Part shown: positions 16,355 through 24,763 of the stretch, piece after piece
How the letters are laid out: every line of letters starts with the position of its first letter
Position numbering within the stretch: position 1 is the first letter of the stretch
Source: Oscillospiraceae bacterium
Lineage (GTDB): Bacteria > Bacillota > Clostridia > Oscillospirales > Oscillospiraceae
DNA length: 44,251 nt
Direction: 5' to 3'
NCBI GenBank assembly: GCA_009781695.1
Contig: WQVH01000013.1
Coordinates: forward strand, 1 to 44,251
Position numbers and translations under genes: made by a program
Notes under the pieces: model-generated
Seen by the model: only the letters and a program-made list of their open reading frames with translations
Told to the model about the DNA's origin: nothing
Database searches by the model: none

Positions 16355-16576
16355 ATGTTGTTTGATCCTAACATTGAGCCAAGTTGTTCATATTGCCGCT
16401 ATGGTTCTCATATGGGCAATGATGAGTTTGTTTGTTCTAAAAGAGGCATCATGTCCGGGGTGGGTTCGTGCGGTTCTTTTTGTTATGAGCCTACAAAAAG
16501 GCAGCCTGAAGCCCGCCAAATTCTGCGAGATTCAGGCTTCACTGAAGAGGATTTTTCGATCAGTGGTGAGTCATGA
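16355..16576 (+). CDS. Small conserved cysteine-rich protein
   Basis: This 73-residue protein has five cysteines followed by a basic/polar tail. The pattern is CSYCRYG, VCSKRGIM, GSCGSFCYEPTKRQP. It resembles a short clostridial family with C-x2-C, C-K-x-G and C-x-x-F-x-Y-[DE]-P-x-K-R motifs, probably a zinc knuckle; I know of no assigned function. AGAGGT is about 7 bases before ATG 16355 and the gene has its own promoter, which supports it as real. A different-frame reading of the same stretch (16335-16589) has no such family resemblance. Confidence 0.75.
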   Translation: MLFDPNIEPSCSYCRYGSHMGNDEFVCSKRGIMSGVGSCGSFCYEPTKRQPEARQILRDSGFTEEDFSISGES

Positions 16577-16598
16577 GCCATTCAATTAAAACCCAAAA

Positions 16599-16616
16599 GC
16601 AGTGGTTTACCGCTGC
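16599..16616 (-). terminator. Short hairpin between convergent genes
   Basis: GCAGTGG pairs with CCGCTGC (one G-U pair) around TTTA. On the minus strand it is followed by TTTTGGGTTTT, so it may end the phosphodiesterase transcript. Confidence 0.45.
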
Positions 16617-16618
16617 GG

Positions 16619-17083
16619 TTACAACACTTTTTTGATTGTACATGTCATGATGCCGTCCTTGATTTCGAGGGCGGCATATGTGTGTTCGGGATAGCCGATG
16701 CTGCCCGGATTGATGATGGTAAGGTCATCTGAAGTGTCGTGATGCGCAATATGCGTGTGTCCGAAAATCAGCAGGTCTACCTCACGGAGAAGTGCGTCAT
16801 TTACAATGGATTTCAGCCCCATTTTTACGTTATGCAGGTGTCCGTGGGTCATATAGATTCTTTTGCCGGAGATGATAAATTCATCTTCTCTTTCTTCTTT
16901 TGAGAAAGTATCACAATTGCCGGAAACGATGCGTAATGGTATGTTAGGATATACTGCGGCGACGGCATCACAGTCTTTTGCATTATCGCCGCAATGTAGG
17001 ATCATATTCGGAGATTCCCTGTCTATTGCGACAAGCATAGGGGAGACATTTCCGTGAGAGTCAGAAAAAATAAGCACTTTCAT
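16619..17083 (-). CDS. YfcE/MJ0936-type metallophosphodiesterase
   Basis: This 154-residue calcineurin-like phosphoesterase hydrolyses phosphodiesters using two metals. All ligand motifs are present: SDSHGN near the N-terminus, HCGDNAKD, VSGNCDT, THGHLHNV and FGHTHIAH. The length suits the minimal YfcE group. The in vivo substrate is unknown. It lies convergent to the small Cys-rich gene and 29 bases after the membrane protein gene on the same strand, so it may be the last gene of a unit with the MraY-like gene. Confidence 0.92.
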   Translation of the reverse strand: MKVLIFSDSHGNVSPMLVAIDRESPNMILHCGDNAKDCDAVAAVYPNIPLRIVSGNCDTFSKEEREDEFIISGKRIYMTHGHLHNVKMGLKSIVNDALLREVDLLIFGHTHIAHHDTSDDLTIINPGSIGYPEHTYAALEIKDGIMTCTIKKVL

Positions 17084-17112
17084 AAATATAAATCCTGCAC
17101 TTTCTAAAAATT

Positions 17113-17871
17113 CTAAGTGATGATAGAGCCATCAGGCAAGACAAATGCATCGTACGCGATTTCTCCTATGAGGGTTGTGTCGGCACGCATTCTGTAGATG
17201 AGCGCACCGGCTCCGTCATGTTCATCAACGGCGATGACCAGACCGTCTTCTATAGAGATATAATATTTTCTTGAGTTGCCAAAGAAAGGGGACGAGTATA
17301 GGGCAAAAACGCAAACATTGCCTTCGAATTCCGTGAGCCCGGCATCAAGTATATCATTTCTATTCAAGTCAAGGATGTTTTCGAAAGTGAACAGCATCTG
17401 CCACTGGTCTGCAATGGTGTGTCCGGCATGGATTTGATCCGGTGTGCCGATGTAAGGGGTTTGATCACCTGCGTTCCAAATAAAAAGCTGTGTGGGCGTA
17501 ACAATGATCCTTCGGTATTGACCGGTCGGAGGTTCAATGCGAATAGAGGTCAGCTCGCCGCTGACGGAGACGGTGATGTAGAAAGTGGCTTGTCCATTTT
17601 CCCAAAAATTCTCAACGATAATATTTCTGGTGAATACATCAGGGCGTACTATTGTTGAAATGACTGATTGAATATTGTCTCTATTGACATCAATGCGGGT
17701 GAGTGCACCGGTTGCTGAGCCGTTCGGTCTTTCGGCGATCGGCGGGGTTTCCGGAAGTTCAATCGCTGCGCTTTCGCGTCTAAAGGTCGAAGAAAGCAGC
17801 ATCACAACAAGTGCACCTGCAATGAGGAGCAATCCAAAAATTGTAATGCCTAAAATCTTCTTTGTGCTCAT
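17113..17871 (-). CDS. Single-pass membrane protein of unknown function
   Basis: The 252-residue protein has an N-terminal anchor (ILGITIFGLLLIAGALVVMLL) after a short basic stretch. It continues with a Pro/Glu linker and an extracytoplasmic, beta-rich domain with paired aromatic strands. I do not recognise a family. ATG 17871 overlaps the stop of the MraY-like gene as ATGA, which decides the start over TTG 17880 and indicates translational coupling. Context suggests an envelope-related role, but nothing more can be said. Confidence 0.75.
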   Translation of the reverse strand: MSTKKILGITIFGLLLIAGALVVMLLSSTFRRESAAIELPETPPIAERPNGSATGALTRIDVNRDNIQSVISTIVRPDVFTRNIIVENFWENGQATFYITVSVSGELTSIRIEPPTGQYRRIIVTPTQLFIWNAGDQTPYIGTPDQIHAGHTIADQWQMLFTFENILDLNRNDILDAGLTEFEGNVCVFALYSSPFFGNSRKYYISIEDGLVIAVDEHDGAGALIYRMRADTTLIGEIAYDAFVLPDGSIIT

Positions 17872-18908
17872 TTCTTCCAAGTTCCTTTAAATATGAAAAA
17901 GACAACTACGGCGGCGACCAATACCGCAAATAGTAAGATCAGCGCACGCACCAAATCACTGGTGGTGATCACCACAGCGAGTAGACCCAACAATCCGCTG
18001 ACGGCATATAATACAGCAACGGCTTGCTTGTGCGTAAGGCCCATATCAATCAGGCGGTGATGAAAATGACCGCGGTCGGCAACCATTGGGTTTTGTCCTT
18101 TGAGTAGTCTGCGGATAAAAGCAAATGCCGTGTCAAAAAGCGGTACAGCCAGTACAAGCAGCGGCGCAGCGAATGAAACCACTGCGTAGAATTTGAAAAG
18201 TCCGATGATAGACACTGTTGCCAGCAGGTATCCAAGCAAAAGTGCGCCTGTGTCACCCATAAATATTTTCGCCGGATTAAAGTTATGCGGCAAAAAGCCG
18301 ATACAGGCTCCGGCGAGCGCAGCCATGATGATGGCGACATTGGGGTAGGAAACCATGAGTGCAATAATCAGCATGACTACAGCGGATATCGTTGAAACAC
18401 CAACAGCCAGTCCGTCAAGCCCATCAATAAGATTGACGGAGTTGGTGATGCCGACAATCCAGATGATGGTTATGGGAATGGCCAAGTAGCCAAGGTATAC
18501 AAATTCGGAGCCATTGCCGCTAAATGCGAAGGGGTTAGAAAAGATTTCAATCATCACATCGTGGTAAATGGCGATGACCGCAGCGACAATTTGTATGAAG
18601 AATTTGATGTATGCTTTGAGTGTAAATATGTCATCAAGAACCCCAAGGATGACGATGATGACAGCGCCAATCAGTACGCCGCGAACCTGTATGTCTATTT
18701 CAGCAAAAAAAAGAACACTGAGCATAAATCCAACAAAAATAGCAAGACCGCCAAGTCTGGGAATAGGACTCTTATGTACTCTTCGAGCATCTTTAGGTAT
18801 GTCTATGGCGCCGACCTTGTGGGCAAACCACTTCACAACAGGGGTCGTAGCAAAACTTACGGCAAAAGCCACGACTACAGCGACAATTATTGTCAGATAC
18901 AAATGCAT
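17868..18908 (-). CDS. MraY/WecA-family glycosyl-1-phosphate transferase
   Basis: The 346-residue polytopic protein transfers a sugar-1-phosphate from a UDP-sugar to undecaprenyl phosphate at the inner face of the membrane. Typical features are PIPRLGGLAIFVGF, the catalytic acidic cluster in GVLDDIF, NLIDGLDGLAVGVS, FNPAKIFMGDTGALLLGY and the GHFHHRL loop near the C-terminus. The last (HFHHRLI) fits WecA/TagO-type polyprenyl-phosphate N-acetylhexosamine-1-phosphate transferases better than MraY itself. It likely starts teichoic acid or other envelope polymer synthesis. GAGGTG precedes ATG 18908. Confidence 0.92.
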   Translation of the reverse strand: MHLYLTIIVAVVVAFAVSFATTPVVKWFAHKVGAIDIPKDARRVHKSPIPRLGGLAIFVGFMLSVLFFAEIDIQVRGVLIGAVIIVILGVLDDIFTLKAYIKFFIQIVAAVIAIYHDVMIEIFSNPFAFSGNGSEFVYLGYLAIPITIIWIVGITNSVNLIDGLDGLAVGVSTISAVVMLIIALMVSYPNVAIIMAALAGACIGFLPHNFNPAKIFMGDTGALLLGYLLATVSIIGLFKFYAVVSFAAPLLVLAVPLFDTAFAFIRRLLKGQNPMVADRGHFHHRLIDMGLTHKQAVAVLYAVSGLLGLLAVVITTSDLVRALILLFAVLVAAVVVFFIFKGTWKK

Positions 18909-18965
18909 GTATTACACCTCGTTGGCGATTATTAAAGCATGATGGCCAAAATGAAAATTTAATGC

Positions 18966-18986
18966 CTTGAGCCGGTGAGGCTCAAG
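18966..18986 (-). terminator. Probable trpS terminator
   Basis: CTTGAGCC and GGCTCAAG form a perfect 8-bp stem around GGTGA. On the minus strand it is followed by T-rich GCATTAAATTTTCATTTT. Confidence 0.6.
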
Positions 18987-19011
18987 TGAAGTCAGCCTAT
19001 GCAAAAATGGA

Positions 19012-20010
19012 TCAAGGCTCAATGAATCCGATTTTTTTGTAGACCTTTCTGAGCGTTTTGTTTGCGGTGCGTGATGCTTTTTCAGCGCCTTGCTTGTAGG
19101 CGCTTTCGAGATGGGCTTTGTCCGCAATGAGTCTATGCGCTTCTTCGCGAATGGGGCGTAGTGTTTCGACTACGGCCTCGCCCACGCTTTTTTTGAAGTC
19201 ACCATATCCCTTTGTGGAAAATTCGGATTCTATCTCTTGAAAAGTATTGCCGGTGCATGCGGAGTAAATCTGAATAAGATTGGAAATGCCGGGCTTGTTT
19301 TTGAGATCGTACCGTACCGATGTCTCACTATCGGTTACCGCTCTTTTGAATGCGCGCATAATGTCTTCCGGCTTATCTAAGATAAGCACACAACCGCCAT
19401 CGTCAATGGCGGATTTGGACATTTTGTTTTCGGGTGCTTGGAGATCCATGATACGCGCCCCAATTTTGGGGATATACGGCTCAGGAAGCTTAAATACATC
19501 GCCGTAAATACCATTAAAGCGCACGGCGATGTCCCTTGTGAGTTCGATATGTTGTTTTTGGTCATCGCCGACCGGTACATAGTCTGCTTGATATAGCAGG
19601 ATGTCCGCAGCTTGAAGCGCAGGGTAGGTAAATAGGCCTGCGTTTATGTTTTCGGCATTTCTTGCTGATTTTTCTTTAAATTGGGTCATGCGGGACAGCT
19701 CGCCGAACATCGTGTAGCAGTTAAGTACCCAGCCCAGTTGTGCATGAGCGGGAACGTGGCTTTGGATGAATAATGTGTTCTTTTCCGGATCGAGTCCGCA
19801 AGCGATGTATGTAGCCAGTTGTGTGAGTTGTGTCTTGCGCAGCTCCGCCGGGATTTGTCTGGCGGTTATGGCGTGCATGTCCACAATCATGTAATAGCAG
19901 TCGAATTCATCTGCCATAGTAGCCCAATTTTTCAGTGCTCCGAGATATGTGCCCAAAGTCATTGCGCCGCTGGGCTGTATTCCGGATAAGATGACTTTTT
20001 TGTTTTCCAT
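19012..20010 (-). CDS. trpS: Tryptophan--tRNA ligase
   Basis: This 332-residue class I aminoacyl-tRNA synthetase has the HIGH-like region PSGAMTLGTYLGAL near the N-terminus, the dimer-interface and Trp-binding segments YPALQAADILLYQADYVPVGDDQKQHIELTRDIA, and the KMSKS loop ENKMSKS. The length is normal for the bacterial enzyme. GAGG precedes ATG 20010. Its leader is only about 75 bases and shows no T-box fold, so regulation by tRNA is not evident. Confidence 0.97.
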   Translation of the reverse strand: MENKKVILSGIQPSGAMTLGTYLGALKNWATMADEFDCYYMIVDMHAITARQIPAELRKTQLTQLATYIACGLDPEKNTLFIQSHVPAHAQLGWVLNCYTMFGELSRMTQFKEKSARNAENINAGLFTYPALQAADILLYQADYVPVGDDQKQHIELTRDIAVRFNGIYGDVFKLPEPYIPKIGARIMDLQAPENKMSKSAIDDGGCVLILDKPEDIMRAFKRAVTDSETSVRYDLKNKPGISNLIQIYSACTGNTFQEIESEFSTKGYGDFKKSVGEAVVETLRPIREEAHRLIADKAHLESAYKQGAEKASRTANKTLRKVYKKIGFIEP

Positions 20011-20090
20011 AGTTGAACCTCGAATGTGTAAAATGTTGATGTTTATTCAAAATGTATATATAATTTATGCTATTGATGCATCGAATTTGT

Positions 20091-20119
20091 ATTTTACACG
20101 TTTTTTTTGTCTTTGTCCA
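20091..20119 (-). promoter_or_regulatory. trpS promoter
   Basis: On the minus strand TGGACA (20114-20119) and TAAAAT (20091-20096) are spaced by 17 bases. Confidence 0.6.
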
Positions 20120-20159
20120 GTGAAAAGTCGGACAATGATTTGGTAATGAAAAGTAAGGC

Positions 20160-20187
20160 TTGCTATTCAGTGGCGGTATGTTATAAT
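20160..20187 (+). promoter_or_regulatory. Promoter of the folate operon
   Basis: TTGCTA (20160-20165) and TATAAT (20182-20187) are 16 bases apart. A second TATAAT at 20263-20268 with TTGTCT at 20238-20243 has a long 19-base spacer but is closer to folE; either could be used. Confidence 0.6.
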
Positions 20188-20317
20188 GTATCCGAAAAAA
20201 TACGCTATTTGAGGTGCTCATATTGTATGGAAATGGCTTGTCTGATTCCGTCGGGGAAGTAGTATAATTTTCTGCTATGATATGAGATTTTGTTTTTACG
20301 CAAAGGGGAACTGCCAG

Positions 20318-20875
20318 ATGTTTGACAAAGAAAAGGTGATGGATGCGGTCAAGCTCCTTTTGGAAGGAATCGGTGAAGATCCGACCAGAGAGGGGCTTAT
20401 TGAAACGCCGGAGCGCGTTGCGCGCATGTGCGAGGATATTTTTGGCGGAATGAATGAAGATCCGAAAGTGCATCTTTCCAAGCAGTTTCCGGCTCCGAAT
20501 AGTGAACTTGTGATTGAAAAGGATATTATTTTCTATTCGATGTGTGAGCATCATTTGCTTCCGTTTTTTGGAAAAGCTCATGTGGCTTATATACCTAATG
20601 GAAAAGTTGTCGGACTGAGTAAAATTCCGCGGACTGTTGAGGTTTTTGCAAGAAGACCGCAACTGCAAGAACAGATGACTGTACAAATTGCCGATGCCGT
20701 TGAAGCAAACCTTGAGGCGAAGGGCGTTATGGTGATGATTGAGGCGGAGCACACATGCATGACCATGCGTGGGGTCAAAAAGCCGGGCGTGAAAACAATC
20801 ACCACGGCCACCAGAGGATTGTTTGTAGATAACCCTGATCGTCAGCGCATGTTCTTAGATGCGGTTAGGAATTAG
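20318..20875 (+). CDS. folE: GTP cyclohydrolase I
   Basis: This 185-residue enzyme converts GTP to 7,8-dihydroneopterin triphosphate, the first step of folate synthesis. Zinc ligands are in [10 protein letters not shown] and in [15 protein letters not shown]. The substrate-binding [11 protein letters not shown] and the C-terminal helix are canonical. ATG 20318 is chosen because AAGGGG lies 10 bases upstream and the protein then has the family's usual N-terminal helix. It heads the operon folE, HD gene, folP, folB-folK, folC. Confidence 0.96.
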   Translation: MFDKEKVMDAVKLLLEGIGEDPTREGLIETPERVARMCEDIFGGMNEDPKVHLSKQFPAPNSELVIEKDIIFYSMCEHHLLPFFGKAHVAYIPNGKVVGLSKIPRTVEVFARRPQLQEQMTVQIADAVEANLEAKGVMVMIEAEHTCMTMRGVKKPGVKTITTATRGLFVDNPDRQRMFLDAVRN

Positions 20876-20891
20876 AGGGTTCATTAACTCC

Positions 20892-21383
20892 ATGGAAAGA
20901 GTAAACGCAATTGTGCGGCATCCGATTTTTGTCGCTGAACTTGAGCAGCTCGGTAAGCTGGAAGCGGATAGAGTATTTTGCAGACATGATGCAGCGCACC
21001 TGCTTTCCGTTGCGCGCATTGCATATATCTTCTATTTAGAGTCAAAGTCAAGCTTTGCGGATGCTGAAAGTCAAATGAAAGAGCTGATTTATGCCACTGC
21101 ATATTTGCATGATATTGGCAGGGCGAGACAGTATATTGATGGGACACCCCATGAGCAGGGCAGTGCGTGTATTGCTTCGGTAATATTGCCTGAATGCGGA
21201 TTTAGCGAAGGGGAGTCGGAGCTGATTTTAGATGCGATATTATCACATAGGACTTCGGGCGGAGAGAAGCCGGGATTTGCGGGGATTATATTTCGCGCAG
21301 ACAAGCTTTCCCGCCATTGTTTTGACTGCGCGGCTATAACGCAGTGTGATTGGGAAATTAAAAATATGGACGTACAGTATTAG
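20892..21383 (+). CDS. HD-domain phosphohydrolase in the folate operon
   Basis: This 163-residue HD-superfamily protein has the metal-site order H (RHDAAHLLSVARIAY), HD (YLHDIGR), H (PHEQGSACIAS) and H (ILSHR). Such proteins hydrolyse nucleotide or other phosphoesters with divalent metals. It lies 16 bases after folE and ahead of folP. One step between FolE and FolB, removal of phosphates from dihydroneopterin triphosphate, has no other candidate gene here, so that role is a reasonable hypothesis. ATG 20892 is preferred to 20859, which overlaps folE. Substrate is not established. Confidence 0.85.
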   Translation: MERVNAIVRHPIFVAELEQLGKLEADRVFCRHDAAHLLSVARIAYIFYLESKSSFADAESQMKELIYATAYLHDIGRARQYIDGTPHEQGSACIASVILPECGFSEGESELILDAILSHRTSGGEKPGFAGIIFRADKLSRHCFDCAAITQCDWEIKNMDVQY

Positions 21384-21406
21384 TACAGCATTTCCGTGCC
21401 GCTACA

Positions 21407-21574
21407 CTAGTACTCCATTGTCAAAATAAGCTTACAAATTTTGCGGCATCTTTGTTCCGTCTGACTTCGTTAAAAAACTTTGAAAGACCAGTGGTATTCC
21501 CGCAGTTTTTTGCCTTGCCAGACGAAAAAACCTACCACAATCTTTGCAAACTTATTTCAAGAATGAAGTACTAG
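21407..21574. mobile_element. MITE-like palindromic element
   Basis: The 168-base element begins CTAGTACTCCATT and ends with the inverse AATGAAGTACTAG. The terminal inverted repeats match at most of about 37 positions, and similarity continues inward (TCCGTCTGAC against CGTCTGGC), so the single strand would fold into one long hairpin. It has no coding capacity and separates the HD gene from folP. Confidence 0.65.
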
Positions 21575-21631
21575 CGCATGACGGTTGTGAGATTAATGGT
21601 GCGCAAGTTTGAGGTCGTAGGGGGCAGATAT

Positions 21632-22438
21632 ATGATTATTGGGAAGCGGACGTTTGATTTGACCCATGGATGTTATATCATGGGCATTTTAAATGTGACA
21701 CCCGATTCATTTTCGGACGGTGGAAAATGGCATACATTGGATAAAGCTCTGTATCATGTCGAAGCAATGATTGATGAAGGTGCGGATATAATTGATGTGG
21801 GTGGAGAGTCAACGAGACCCGGATATGAGCACATATCCGTACAAGATGAAATAGACAGGACTTTGCCGGTCATATCGGCGCTGAGCAGCCGTTTTGATGT
21901 TCCGATTTCAATTGATACAAGTAAAAGTGCGGTTGTGGAAGCTGCGCTCAGTGCGGGCGTTCATCTGGTCAATGATATCTGGGGTTTAAAAAGTGATCCG
22001 GACATGGCCGGGGTTATCGCCCGCGCAGGTGTGCCATGCTGTCTGATGCATAATAGAGAGGATATGGATTATACGGACTTTATGCGCGATCTCATCTCGG
22101 ATATTGAGGCGTCGCTTGACTTAGCAAAAACGGCAGGGATTGCTGCGGACAATATAATGATTGATCCCGGGATTGGATTTGCTAAGACGCATGAAATGAA
22201 TCTGGAGGCCATCAATAAACTGGATAGACTCAAGGCGCTGGGATATCCTGTGCTTTTAGGTGCTTCGCGAAAGCGGGTAGTGGGTTTGACTTTAGATCTT
22301 CCGGTGGAAGCGCGGGTAGAGGGTTCTATTGCGGCGGCGATCGTTGGCCTGATGCGAGGTGCAGCTTTTGTCCGTGTTCATGATGTAAAAGAGACGTACA
22401 GGGCGATTAAAATGACGCAGGCGATCATTCAAACATAA
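21632..22438 (+). CDS. folP: Dihydropteroate synthase
   Basis: This 268-residue TIM-barrel enzyme joins 6-hydroxymethyl-dihydropterin pyrophosphate to p-aminobenzoate; it is the sulfonamide target. Visible signatures are GILNVTPDSFSDGG, IDVGGESTRPG, SIDTSKSAV, NDIWGLK, LMHNRED, DPGIGFAKT, LLGASRKR and a C-terminal VRVHDVKET. ATG 21632 is preferred over 21578 because AGGGGG lies upstream; the earlier frame starts at the very edge of the MITE-like element. Confidence 0.96.
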   Translation: MIIGKRTFDLTHGCYIMGILNVTPDSFSDGGKWHTLDKALYHVEAMIDEGADIIDVGGESTRPGYEHISVQDEIDRTLPVISALSSRFDVPISIDTSKSAVVEAALSAGVHLVNDIWGLKSDPDMAGVIARAGVPCCLMHNREDMDYTDFMRDLISDIEASLDLAKTAGIAADNIMIDPGIGFAKTHEMNLEAINKLDRLKALGYPVLLGASRKRVVGLTLDLPVEARVEGSIAAAIVGLMRGAAFVRVHDVKETYRAIKMTQAIIQT

Positions 22439-22461
22439 AGTGTTTAGAGTTGAGGTAAGTG

Positions 22462-23283
22462 ATGGACAAAATCAATATAAAAAATCTTGAAGTTTATGCC
22501 TATCATGGAGTGTACCCTGAGGAGAAAAAACGTGGTCAGGTGTTCGTCATATCTGCGGTGCTATACACTGATCTTTCCGCTGCCGGGAAAACAGATGATC
22601 TGACAAAAACTCTGGATTATGGAGAGATAAGCAGGCAGATCAAGTCCTTTGTTATGGAAAGTCAGTTTGATCTGATTGAGACGGTTGCGCAGCAATTGGC
22701 GGAAAGGTTGCTTTTGCAATATCCTACGCTTGACAAGGTTTGGTTAGAGATCAAAAAGCCGAATGCGCCGCTGGAGCTGAGTTTGGAAACAGTGTCAGTA
22801 GAGGTTGAGCGATGTTGGCATATGGCGTATATAGGGCTTGGCTCAAATCTTGGAGATCGGGCGGAGCATCTGCGTTTTGCTGTACATGAACTTGACAAAA
22901 TTGCGGCATGTACCGTGTTGAAAGTTTCGAGTTTAATTAGCACGCCTCCTTATGGATATGAAGCGCAGGGAGATTTTTTGAATGGTTGTCTTATTTTGAA
23001 GACACTGCTCAGCCCCGATGAGCTGCTGGATACGTTGCTTGCTATTGAAAATAAAGCCGGGCGTATCAGGGATGTGCGTTGGGGACCGAGGACGTTGGAT
23101 TTGGATATCATCATGTATGATGATCTGATTGTTTCGAGTGAGCGATTGAATTTACCGCATATTGAGATGCACAAAAGAGATTTCGTGCTGCGGCCGCTTT
23201 GCGAGATTGCGCCCAATGCCGTGCATCCGATTTTAAGAAAGACGGTGGCGGGGATGCTTGGGGAATTGAGAATTGAGAATTGA
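22462..23283 (+). CDS. folBK: Bifunctional dihydroneopterin aldolase / HPPK
   Basis: The 273-residue fusion has FolB at about residues 1-118 (INIKNLEVYAYHGVYPEEKKRGQ, LDYGEI, LIETVAQQLAE, EIKKPNAP) and FolK from about 122 onward (AYIGLGSNLGDRAEHL, SLISTPPYG, GPRTLDLDIIMYDD, LPHIEMHKRDFVLRPL). It makes 6-hydroxymethyl-dihydropterin and pyrophosphorylates it. ATG 22462 is 6 bases after GAGGT; a GTG one codon earlier is also open. The last codons (RIEN) and the stop lie inside a short AATTGAG tandem repeat. Confidence 0.95.
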   Translation: MDKINIKNLEVYAYHGVYPEEKKRGQVFVISAVLYTDLSAAGKTDDLTKTLDYGEISRQIKSFVMESQFDLIETVAQQLAERLLLQYPTLDKVWLEIKKPNAPLELSLETVSVEVERCWHMAYIGLGSNLGDRAEHLRFAVHELDKIAACTVLKVSSLISTPPYGYEAQGDFLNGCLILKTLLSPDELLDTLLAIENKAGRIRDVRWGPRTLDLDIIMYDDLIVSSERLNLPHIEMHKRDFVLRPLCEIAPNAVHPILRKTVAGMLGELRIEN

Positions 23284-23305
23284 GCGTTGAAAGATGAGCG
23301 TTGAG
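23263..23305. repeat. Short AATTGAG-type tandem repeat
   Basis: Units like GAATTGAGAATTGAG and GCGTTGAAAGATGAGCGTTGAG run across the end of the folB-folK gene and contain its stop codon. Low-complexity expansion is likely. Confidence 0.6.
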
Positions 23306-23348
23306 AGACGTTAAATGGGTATAAATTTTTTAGGAGGCAATTTATTAA

Positions 23349-24629
23349 ATGGGTATAAAAGAGACTTTAGCATATATACATAATGTGAAGTGGCAGGGGC
23401 TCAAGCCCGGACTTGAGCGTACGAGGGCGTTGTTGGCGGCGCTGGGTAATCCGGAAAAGGATTTGAAATTTGTCCATATCGCCGGGACTAATGGTAAGGG
23501 CTCGACAGCGGCATGTATTGCTGCGGTGTTGCAGCAAGCAGGGTATAGAACAGGGTTGTATACATCTCCTTACATCATCCGATTCAATGAACGTATGCAG
23601 GTAAATGGTGAGCAGATATCTGATGAGGAGCTGGAGTGCCTGACTGATGAGATACGTCCATTTGCAGATGCTATGGATGAGTCTCCAACTGAATTTGAGC
23701 TGATCACAGCGCTGGCTATGAAGCACTTTAAAAATAAAGACTGCGATATTGTTGTCCTTGAGGTAGGTATGGGCGGGGCGCTTGACTCAACAAATGTAAT
23801 TGATACACCGGAAGTGGCGGTGATTGCCTCTATTGGATATGATCATGTTCAGGAGTTGGGACCAACTATTGTGGATATCGCTGGTGCAAAGGCCGGGATC
23901 ATCAAGAACGATTCGGATGTGGTTGTTTACAGAGGGTTGCCGGAAGTTGAGGAAGTATTTGAGCAGGTTGCGGCAAAACACAATGCTAAGCTGCGCAAGG
24001 TGGATTTTTCCAGAATCAGCAAACAGGAATTTACCCTTGATGGGATAAAGCTAAAAATTGAGCCTTATTCGGAGACATTGCTTCAACTTAACGGTGTATA
24101 TCAACCGAAGAATGCGACGCTGGCTGTTTCTGCGCTTGAGATATTGCGTGAAAAAGGTTATACAATTGCTGATGACGATATAGTCAAGGGGCTTGCGAAG
24201 GCAAGTTGGCCGGGAAGATTTGAAGTGCTGGGGCGCAATCCTACATTCATACTGGATGGAGCGCACAATCCTCAAGGTGTCGAAGCAACGGCTGAGAGTC
24301 TCAAAGCAAATTTTGCAGAGCAGAAAATCATATTCGTTGTTGGCGTTATGGCAGATAAAGATGTAGATTCGATGATAAAATATATCGCGCCGCTGGCAAA
24401 AGTGTTTATTGCGGTGCGTCCAAATTATCCAAGAGCTATGGATGCCGCTTTGCTTGCGGAGAAACTATCTCATTATGCAGTTCCGGCTCAGGCTGCCGGG
24501 AGCGTGGAAGATGGTGTGGCAGAGGCACTGCACATGGCAGGGGACGATGGTGTGGTCTGTGCTTTGGGTTCGCTGTATTTTTCGGCGGACATCAGAAATG
24601 CGTATATCAGTACATCAAGTTCAAAATGA
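23349..24629 (+). CDS. folC: Folylpolyglutamate synthase / dihydrofolate synthase
   Basis: This 426-residue Mur-ligase-family enzyme adds glutamate to dihydropteroate and polyglutamates to folates. The P-loop is HIAGTNGKGSTAA. Further motifs are GLYTSPYI, ALAMKHF, DIVVLEVGMGGALDSTNVI, ASIGYDHVQELG, KAGIIK, LDGAHNPQG and a C-terminal ALGSLYF. AGGAGG lies 11 bases before ATG 23349. The first 15 bases around the start (TTAAATGGGTATAAA) are exactly repeated 34 bases upstream, creating a short overlapping reading frame. Confidence 0.96.
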   Translation: MGIKETLAYIHNVKWQGLKPGLERTRALLAALGNPEKDLKFVHIAGTNGKGSTAACIAAVLQQAGYRTGLYTSPYIIRFNERMQVNGEQISDEELECLTDEIRPFADAMDESPTEFELITALAMKHFKNKDCDIVVLEVGMGGALDSTNVIDTPEVAVIASIGYDHVQELGPTIVDIAGAKAGIIKNDSDVVVYRGLPEVEEVFEQVAAKHNAKLRKVDFSRISKQEFTLDGIKLKIEPYSETLLQLNGVYQPKNATLAVSALEILREKGYTIADDDIVKGLAKASWPGRFEVLGRNPTFILDGAHNPQGVEATAESLKANFAEQKIIFVVGVMADKDVDSMIKYIAPLAKVFIAVRPNYPRAMDAALLAEKLSHYAVPAQAAGSVEDGVAEALHMAGDDGVVCALGSLYFSADIRNAYISTSSSK

Positions 24630-24763
24630 TGACGCTAATGTATAGTGCAGCTATTTCTGAATTGCTACACTGGGGGGGCGGTTCGCCACCATAATGATAT
24701 TTTTAAAGTCCAAGGCATTTTGATATGGTATCCGATGAGGTGATTTAGATTCTATCCATACAA

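Noticed and set aside
20011-20090. T-box leader for trpS
   Set aside because: The leader after the predicted promoter is only about 75 bases and has no T-box consensus or terminator.
19907-20752. Minus-strand 281-codon frame across the trpS-folE intergenic region
   Set aside because: It runs antisense through folE and over both promoters, is rich in His, Ser and Asn, and has no recognisable domain.
23263-23305. Possible CRISPR-like short repeats
   Set aside because: Units are 7-8 bases, contiguous and degenerate, with no spacers and no cas genes.
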